From positions 124,001-188,000 of the forward strand of contig NZ_JACVPP010000001.1 in assembly GCF_018881815.1 (NCBI RefSeq): a stretch of 64,000 nucleotides of DNA, written 5' to 3'. Every line of letters begins with the position of its first letter. Position 1 is the stretch's first letter. Origin of the DNA: Polynucleobacter sp. MWH-HuK1 (lineage in GTDB: Bacteria; Pseudomonadota; Gammaproteobacteria; Burkholderiales; Burkholderiaceae). A program made the translations under genes and the position numbers. The notes beneath the pieces are model-generated. The model did no database searches. It was not told the DNA's origin and worked only from the letters and a program-made list of their open reading frames with translations. Positions 59,562-64,000 of the stretch are shown here, piece by piece.

Positions 59562-60581
59562 TTAGTAGCCTGATACTGAAGGCAACGCCAAGCTACCTTT
59601 AGAGGCTTGGACGTTTTCATCCAAATACTTCGTCAAAGCAAAAACAGTGTTCAAGCAAGGGGTTGGAGTTTGCGTGATCTTACCAAGCTCAATCACTGAA
59701 CCTAATAAAGCATCAATCTCCAAGCTACGCCCAGCCTCTAAGTCTTGCAACATGGAGGTTTTGTGCTTACCAACTTTTTCAGCACCCGCAATACGACGCT
59801 CAATATCAACACGGAAAGTAACGCCCAACTTCTCAGCAATGGTCTGAGCTTCAGCCATCATGTTGCGCGCTAACTCTTTGGTTAATGGGTATTGGCAGAT
59901 ACCTTCCAAAGTGCCGTGTGTTAGTGAGCTAATTGGATTGAAAGTCATATTGCCCCAAAGCTTGAGCCAGATCTCTGAACGAATGTCATCCAAGATAGGT
60001 GATTTAAATCCAGCCGCGCCCATCATCTCGGACATTTTTTGAATACGCTCAGTAGACTTGCCGTCTAGCTCGCCCAATGGGAAACGGTTTCCTTCCACGT
60101 GACGAATCACGCCTGGCGCTTGAGTAAAGGTTGCTGGATAAACTACGCATCCAATAATGTTATTAGGATTAATCGCATTCTTAGCAACACCACCAGCATC
60201 CACTGTTTCAACTGAGTGGTCTTGGTAATCGCCACCCAGCTTTTGGAAGTACCACCAAGGAATTCCGTTTTGCATTGGAATCAAAATGGTTTCTGGCCCC
60301 ATGATTGCAGCTAGGTCATCAATGATCGGCTCCACCTGATGCGCCTTCACTGCCAGAATGACTACATCTGGAGCTTCAGCATCACGAATTTTTTCCACTG
60401 CTTTTACTTGGGCAACTAAAGGCTCTGGTTGGTCATCCATAATCAGAGCAAGACCACGCTCTTTAATCGCCGCTAAAGTTGCGCCACGCGCAACAACAGT
60501 AACATCGTTGCCTGCTCGCGCCAACATGACAGCTAGGTAACCGCCAATAGCGCCACCCCCACCAATCACACAGATTTTCAT
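59562..60581 (-). CDS. panE: Ketopantoate reductase-family protein
   Basis: A 339-residue protein of the ApbA/PanE family. It has the NADP Rossmann motif VIGGGGAIGGYLAVML at the N-terminus, VKAHQVEPIIDDL, IPMQNGIPWW, a Lys/Asn catalytic helix (SEIWLKLWGNMTFNPISSLT) and the C-terminal dimer segment KHKTSMLQDLEAGRSLEIDA. PanE reduces 2-dehydropantoate to pantoate in coenzyme A synthesis; paralogues with other substrates exist. It is next to a sodium:solute symporter, 99 bases apart. Confidence 0.85.
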   Translation of the reverse strand: MKICVIGGGGAIGGYLAVMLARAGNDVTVVARGATLAAIKERGLALIMDDQPEPLVAQVKAVEKIRDAEAPDVVILAVKAHQVEPIIDDLAAIMGPETILIPMQNGIPWWYFQKLGGDYQDHSVETVDAGGVAKNAINPNNIIGCVVYPATFTQAPGVIRHVEGNRFPLGELDGKSTERIQKMSEMMGAAGFKSPILDDIRSEIWLKLWGNMTFNPISSLTHGTLEGICQYPLTKELARNMMAEAQTIAEKLGVTFRVDIERRIAGAEKVGKHKTSMLQDLEAGRSLEIDALLGSVIELGKITQTPTPCLNTVFALTKYLDENVQASKGSLALPSVSGY

Positions 60582-60680
60582 AGGAACTCCATAAGAACTA
60601 AAAATTTTGAATTGGATTTATTTTAATTGGGTTTTTGCGCTGCAGCAATTAAAGTTGCCTAATTTTTAAGCAATATTTGC

Positions 60681-62144
60681 TTAAATGGCCTTTAATTGGT
60701 CTCTGGGCACTAGGCTACCTAAAAGCATACCTGCAATACTCGCCACCAAGCCAGCCAATTGAGGGGGCATGATGGCATCGGGCGCCAAGGTTTCGCAACT
60801 GATCCAGACCGTAAGACCTCCAACTACCGCCAACAAGCCACCCAAAGAATTGGCTCTTGACCAATACACACCAAACGCCAATGGAACAAATGCAGCCACT
60901 AAGGTCACCTTGTAGGCGTTCTCCACCATTTTGAAGATGGAAAGATTTGAATTAATGGCAAAGAATGTCACTACTACTGCAAAACAGAGCACGGTAATTC
61001 GCATGACCTTTAGCAAATCCTGGTCAGACAAATGCTTAAAAAAGCCTCGCACAATGTTTTCAGCAAATGTGACCGATGGAGCCAATAAGGTGGCACTCGC
61101 ACAACTCTTGATAGCCGATAAAAGTGCTCCAAAGAACATTACCTGTGCAATTAATGGCGCATGATTCAGAATCAATTTCGGCAAGATCATTTGTGAATCA
61201 GTATTTAAATATTGCTTCACCAAGTCTGGACTGATCAAGATTGCCGAATAAGCTAAGTACATCGGTACAAAAGCAAAAATGAAATACAACACTCCGCCCA
61301 GCAACGCAGCTTGAACAGCAGTATTGACATTCTTAGAGGAGGTAATCCGCTGAAATACGTCTTGTTGCGGGATTGATCCCAACATCATGGTGCACAAAGC
61401 GGCAACAAAACCCAAGATGGATGCCAAATTCATATCCGGCCAGAAATTACTGAATTGACCGGCTGCGGCTGCATGCTCAATGACCACGCCAATACCGCCA
61501 GTCTGAGAGGTCATTTCACCGCCGATATAGAGCATGCCAATCACAATGATGATCATTTGAATAAAGTCAGTAATGGCAACTGACCACATACCCCCAAACA
61601 AGGTGTAAATCAGCACACTACCAGCACCAATCAACATACCGCCTGTCTGAGAAATGCTGCCCTCAGAAACAACGTTGAATACAAGACCCAATGCTTTTAT
61701 TTGTGCAGCCACCCAACCCAAATAGGAAACCACGATACACAGAGTTACCAAAACCTCTACCGTGCGTCCATACTTTTCACGAAAGAAATCACCAATGGTG
61801 AGCATGCGACGGTTATAGAGATGCCGCGCAAAAAAGAGGCCAACCAAAATCAAACAAAGAGATGATCCGAATGGATCAGAAACTACACCCCCCAAACCCT
61901 CTTTCAGAAAAGTCGCGGGTATTCCTAGAACAGTTTCAGATCCAAACCAAGTAGCAAATACTGTTGCAGTAACGATCGGCAGAGGAAGGCTATGACCAGC
62001 CGCAGCAAAGTCAGCGGTATTTTTGACTCGCAGGGCGGCCCACAAACCAATTCCCACCGAGACTACCCAATAAATAATGACGAACCAAATTAGCACGCCT
62101 ACATGCTCCTTCTGAAATGTGATGAAATTATATGGCCATGTCAC
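60681..62144 (-). CDS. Sodium:solute symporter family transporter
   Basis: A 487-residue membrane protein with about 13 helices of the SSS fold (WAALRVKNTADFAAAGHSLP, FATWFGSETVLGIPATFLKEG, YTLFGGMWSVAITDFIQMIII, SIPQQDVFQRITSSKNVNTA and VMFFGALLSAIKSCASATLL). These are typical SSS motifs including the Na+-site helix. The substrate is not identifiable by eye; relatives carry pantothenate, proline or organic acids. Divergent from the squalene/phytoene synthase gene. Pairing with panE suggests, but does not prove, a pantoate or organic acid link. Confidence 0.88.
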   Translation of the reverse strand: MTWPYNFITFQKEHVGVLIWFVIIYWVVSVGIGLWAALRVKNTADFAAAGHSLPLPIVTATVFATWFGSETVLGIPATFLKEGLGGVVSDPFGSSLCLILVGLFFARHLYNRRMLTIGDFFREKYGRTVEVLVTLCIVVSYLGWVAAQIKALGLVFNVVSEGSISQTGGMLIGAGSVLIYTLFGGMWSVAITDFIQMIIIVIGMLYIGGEMTSQTGGIGVVIEHAAAAGQFSNFWPDMNLASILGFVAALCTMMLGSIPQQDVFQRITSSKNVNTAVQAALLGGVLYFIFAFVPMYLAYSAILISPDLVKQYLNTDSQMILPKLILNHAPLIAQVMFFGALLSAIKSCASATLLAPSVTFAENIVRGFFKHLSDQDLLKVMRITVLCFAVVVTFFAINSNLSIFKMVENAYKVTLVAAFVPLAFGVYWSRANSLGGLLAVVGGLTVWISCETLAPDAIMPPQLAGLVASIAGMLLGSLVPRDQLKAI

Positions 62145-62215
62145 TTTTGGCAGTTAGCAAAAAAGCGCTCATTTGGAGCCATCCATGAAAGACGCTGGTC
62201 TGACATAATTCAAGA

Positions 62216-63190
62216 GTGAGAGCGCCCAAGCAAACCCAAATATCCAACCCCTCCGCTGATTTGGCATACCAAAAAGCCATCCTAAGCTCTGTATCGCGTA
62301 CCTTTGCTCTCACCATACCGCTTCTGCCACCGAGCATCGAGAAAGTAGTTGGCAACACCTATTTGCTTTGCCGCATTGTTGACACTATTGAAGATGCGGC
62401 AGGATTAAACGCCCAGACCAAGCAGTCACTCTCAGCACTTTTTTTAGATGCCGTTCTTGAAAAGATGCCAGTTGAAAGTTTTGTTGAACCCTGTCTTAAG
62501 GCATTAAAAGATTACAGCAATCCAGATGAGCTTGATTTGATTGCGAATACCCCTACCGTTTTACGAATACTGCACACTTGCTCCAGCAATGACCAACAGG
62601 CCGTCAGTCGCTGCGTATCAATCATGTCAGAGGGAATGTCCTTCTTTCATGGCAAACAGAATCAAGCTGGCCTTCAAGACCTCGCAGAGTTTGAAAAGTA
62701 TTGCTATGTGGTTGCTGGCGTAGTAGGCGAGCTGCTAACCACCATATTTAGCAATCACTCGCGGGCTTTTGAAAGAGAGCTCGTCGGACATGAAAATTTA
62801 GCCATTGCATTTGGTCAAGCACTACAAATGACCAACATTCTTAAGGACTCTCCAGAGGATAAGGCGCGCGGAGTTTCATGGAAGCCAATGAATGTGAGTC
62901 AAACGGAGCTTTTAAAAATTGCCCATCAAAAATTGCAAGACTCTCTGCAATATATTCTGCTCATTCCCAAACAAGAGCTGGGAATGAGACGCTTTTGCTT
63001 TTTAGCCTTCGGCTTAGCAGTAATGACGCTTACGAAAATTGCTCAGCGCGCAGAATTTAATAGCAAAGATGAGGTCAAGCTTTCAAAAAGCGCTGTCATG
63101 AAGTTTTATGGCTTTACCAAGATTGCTGTTAAAAGCGATGTACTGATGAGGGCTTTTTTCTACCTCAACAGTAGAGCCTTGATTAAATAA
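62216..63190 (+). CDS. Squalene/phytoene synthase-family protein
   Basis: A 324-residue trans-isoprenyl head-to-head synthase. The first Asp-rich motif is RIVDTIED (D56-D60), the second QMTNILKDSPEDKARG. SRTFALTIPLLP and YCYVVAGVVGELLT are further family marks. It joins two prenyl diphosphates to squalene or phytoene. No hopanoid or carotenoid genes (hpn, crt) lie in the window. The start is a GTG at 62216 with a weak CAAGA upstream; no good ATG is available. It ends four bases from the convergent ogt-like stop. Confidence 0.88.
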   Translation: MRAPKQTQISNPSADLAYQKAILSSVSRTFALTIPLLPPSIEKVVGNTYLLCRIVDTIEDAAGLNAQTKQSLSALFLDAVLEKMPVESFVEPCLKALKDYSNPDELDLIANTPTVLRILHTCSSNDQQAVSRCVSIMSEGMSFFHGKQNQAGLQDLAEFEKYCYVVAGVVGELLTTIFSNHSRAFERELVGHENLAIAFGQALQMTNILKDSPEDKARGVSWKPMNVSQTELLKIAHQKLQDSLQYILLIPKQELGMRRFCFLAFGLAVMTLTKIAQRAEFNSKDEVKLSKSAVMKFYGFTKIAVKSDVLMRAFFYLNSRALIK

Positions 63191-63194
63191 AGCC

Positions 63195-63722
63195 TTACAA
63201 AGCACCCTCGTGCTTTAAAAGCCAGAGCTTAATTTGTCGATACAAGCCCGGGGAATCCTCTTTCATAAATCCCCCAATTCCTTGAGCAGAAACTACTCTA
63301 TGGCAAGGTGCAATTAAAGGGTAAGGATTTGCACCACATGCAGTGCCCACTGCCCGCGGAGCACTCTTGATTTTCTTGGCTAACTCACCATACGTTTTCG
63401 TTCTACCAGCTGGTATATCTTGAATGCTGGCCCATACCTTTTTCTGATGTTCAGTACCTGTAGGTTTTGTAGGTAAATCAAATTGCCAGGTGGGATCTTT
63501 GAAATATGCCCTGCACTGGCGTGCCACCTCTTTTGCTAGTGCATTTTTTGGTGCTATTAAAACCTCTTCAGTTGGTAAGTAGTCAATTTTTGACAACATT
63601 AAACTTCCGTCCACCAGTTCAGTCAAAATTCCCAGGCGGCCAAAAGGTGCTGCAATCACACAGTAACTTGGACTATTGGCAGTCAATGGCTTTGGACAGG
63701 CTGTCATAGGGTTCATTCTCAC
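63195..63722 (-). CDS. ogt: Methylated-DNA--protein-cysteine methyltransferase
   Basis: A 175-residue suicide enzyme that takes the methyl group off O6-methylguanine. The active site is LIAPCHRVVSAQGIGGF. Before it come IPAGRTKTYGELAKKI and RAVGTACGANPYPLIAPCH, all Ogt/Ada C-terminal marks. The N-terminal domain is short, Ogt-like rather than Ada. Together with phrB it gives direct reversal repair. Convergent with the squalene/phytoene synthase gene. Confidence 0.95.
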   Translation of the reverse strand: MRMNPMTACPKPLTANSPSYCVIAAPFGRLGILTELVDGSLMLSKIDYLPTEEVLIAPKNALAKEVARQCRAYFKDPTWQFDLPTKPTGTEHQKKVWASIQDIPAGRTKTYGELAKKIKSAPRAVGTACGANPYPLIAPCHRVVSAQGIGGFMKEDSPGLYRQIKLWLLKHEGAL

Positions 63723-63823
63723 ATAATTAAACAGGTTAACTGACCACTCTTTACATCATGGCTATAGCTTGCTTCATGCCACTTTGCTATATTGACTGAT
63801 CCTTACTTTTTTAGGCGGAACGC

Positions 63824-64000
63824 ATGGACACTTTTTTTGACGATTGGCCTATTTATGGCCAAGTTGCTCTAGTCCTATTTTTACTAGCACTCTCTGGCTT
63901 CTTCTCGATGGCTGAAACCAGCATGCTGTCCTCCAACCGTCATCGTCTTCGTGCAATGGCCAATAGCGGTAATCCAGGAGCAGCTCTGGCTGAAAGACTC
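63824..64000 (+). CDS. HlyC/CorC-family (CNNM) transporter, N-terminal part
   Basis: The ATG at 63824, with AGGCGGAA just upstream, opens a frame that leaves the window after 59 codons. It reads IYGQVALVLFLLALSGFF and SMAETSMLSSNRHRLRAMA. This is the N-terminal CNNM/DUF21 membrane domain that precedes CBS and CorC_HlyC domains in Mg2+/Co2+ efflux proteins. The rest is outside the window. Confidence 0.85.
   Translation, partial: MDTFFDDWPIYGQVALVLFLLALSGFFSMAETSMLSSNRHRLRAMANSGNPGAALAERL

Overview
The window looks like a chromosomal segment of a small-genome freshwater betaproteobacterium of the Burkholderiaceae, most likely Polynucleobacter or a close relative. This is inferred from Burkholderiales gene orders (bamE-fur, aroQ-accB-accC-prmA-DUF3426, ffh-ypjD-PP0621-ampD, rplU-rpmA-obgE-proB), moderate G+C, very short intergenic gaps and a lysine/alanine-rich histone H1-like protein. 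Almost everything is core metabolism or information processing. I see no prophage, IS element, CRISPR array, rRNA or tRNA.

Layout. 1-1830 is the edge of a surface-glycan locus: a truncated glycosyltransferase and an A+T-rich GT61-like gene. 1810-5214 (minus) is a pyrB-pyrR-ruvX-algH-ElyC cluster. 5288-7639 (plus) has photolyase and apaH. 7669-9153 (minus) has hemL and a rubredoxin. 9231-18468 (minus) is a long run read bamE-dapB-leuS-lptE-holA-proA-hemJ-rlmL-like, with fur divergent from bamE. 19092-22153 (minus) has gap and tkt, divergent from rsmE. 22994-26063 (minus) has an orphan barstar-family gene and maeB. 26170-28241 (plus) is thiL-pgpA-pncC, then corA (minus) and pyrF (plus). 30164-36947 (minus) is read mpl-SDR-RNase II-TonB-like-aroE-mtgA. 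36974-42676 (plus) has a TlpA-like thioredoxin, aroQ-accB-accC, a PrmA-DUF3426 fusion and a PfkB-family kinase. 42766-47721 (minus) has the histone-like gene and nrdA-nrdB. 47997-49667 (minus) has a PP0621-AmpD fusion and a CcsA-like membrane protein. 49688-64000 carries ffh, proS, rppH, a CNP1-like lipoprotein, proB, obgE, rpmA, rplU, a polyprenyl synthase, a GrdB-like protein, a fumarylacetoacetase-family enzyme, a ketopantoate reductase-like protein, a sodium:solute symporter, a lone squalene/phytoene synthase, a methylguanine methyltransferase and the start of a CorC-type transporter.

The strongest non-routine signals are these. (1) The histone H1-like gene stops directly after an A9-G slippery run, yet an intact typical C-terminal tail continues in the -1 frame and ends just before a terminator. 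(2) Two NrdR-box-like palindromes exactly 31 bp apart overlay a promoter upstream of nrdA. (3) Two neighbouring-gene fusions occur, PrmA with a DUF3426 membrane domain lacking its zinc ribbon, and PP0621 with AmpD. (4) GAPDH carries Ala where NAD-specific enzymes have Asp. (5) ProB has no PUA domain. (6) A strong terminator abuts the obgE start codon. I found no convincing undescribed multi-gene system.
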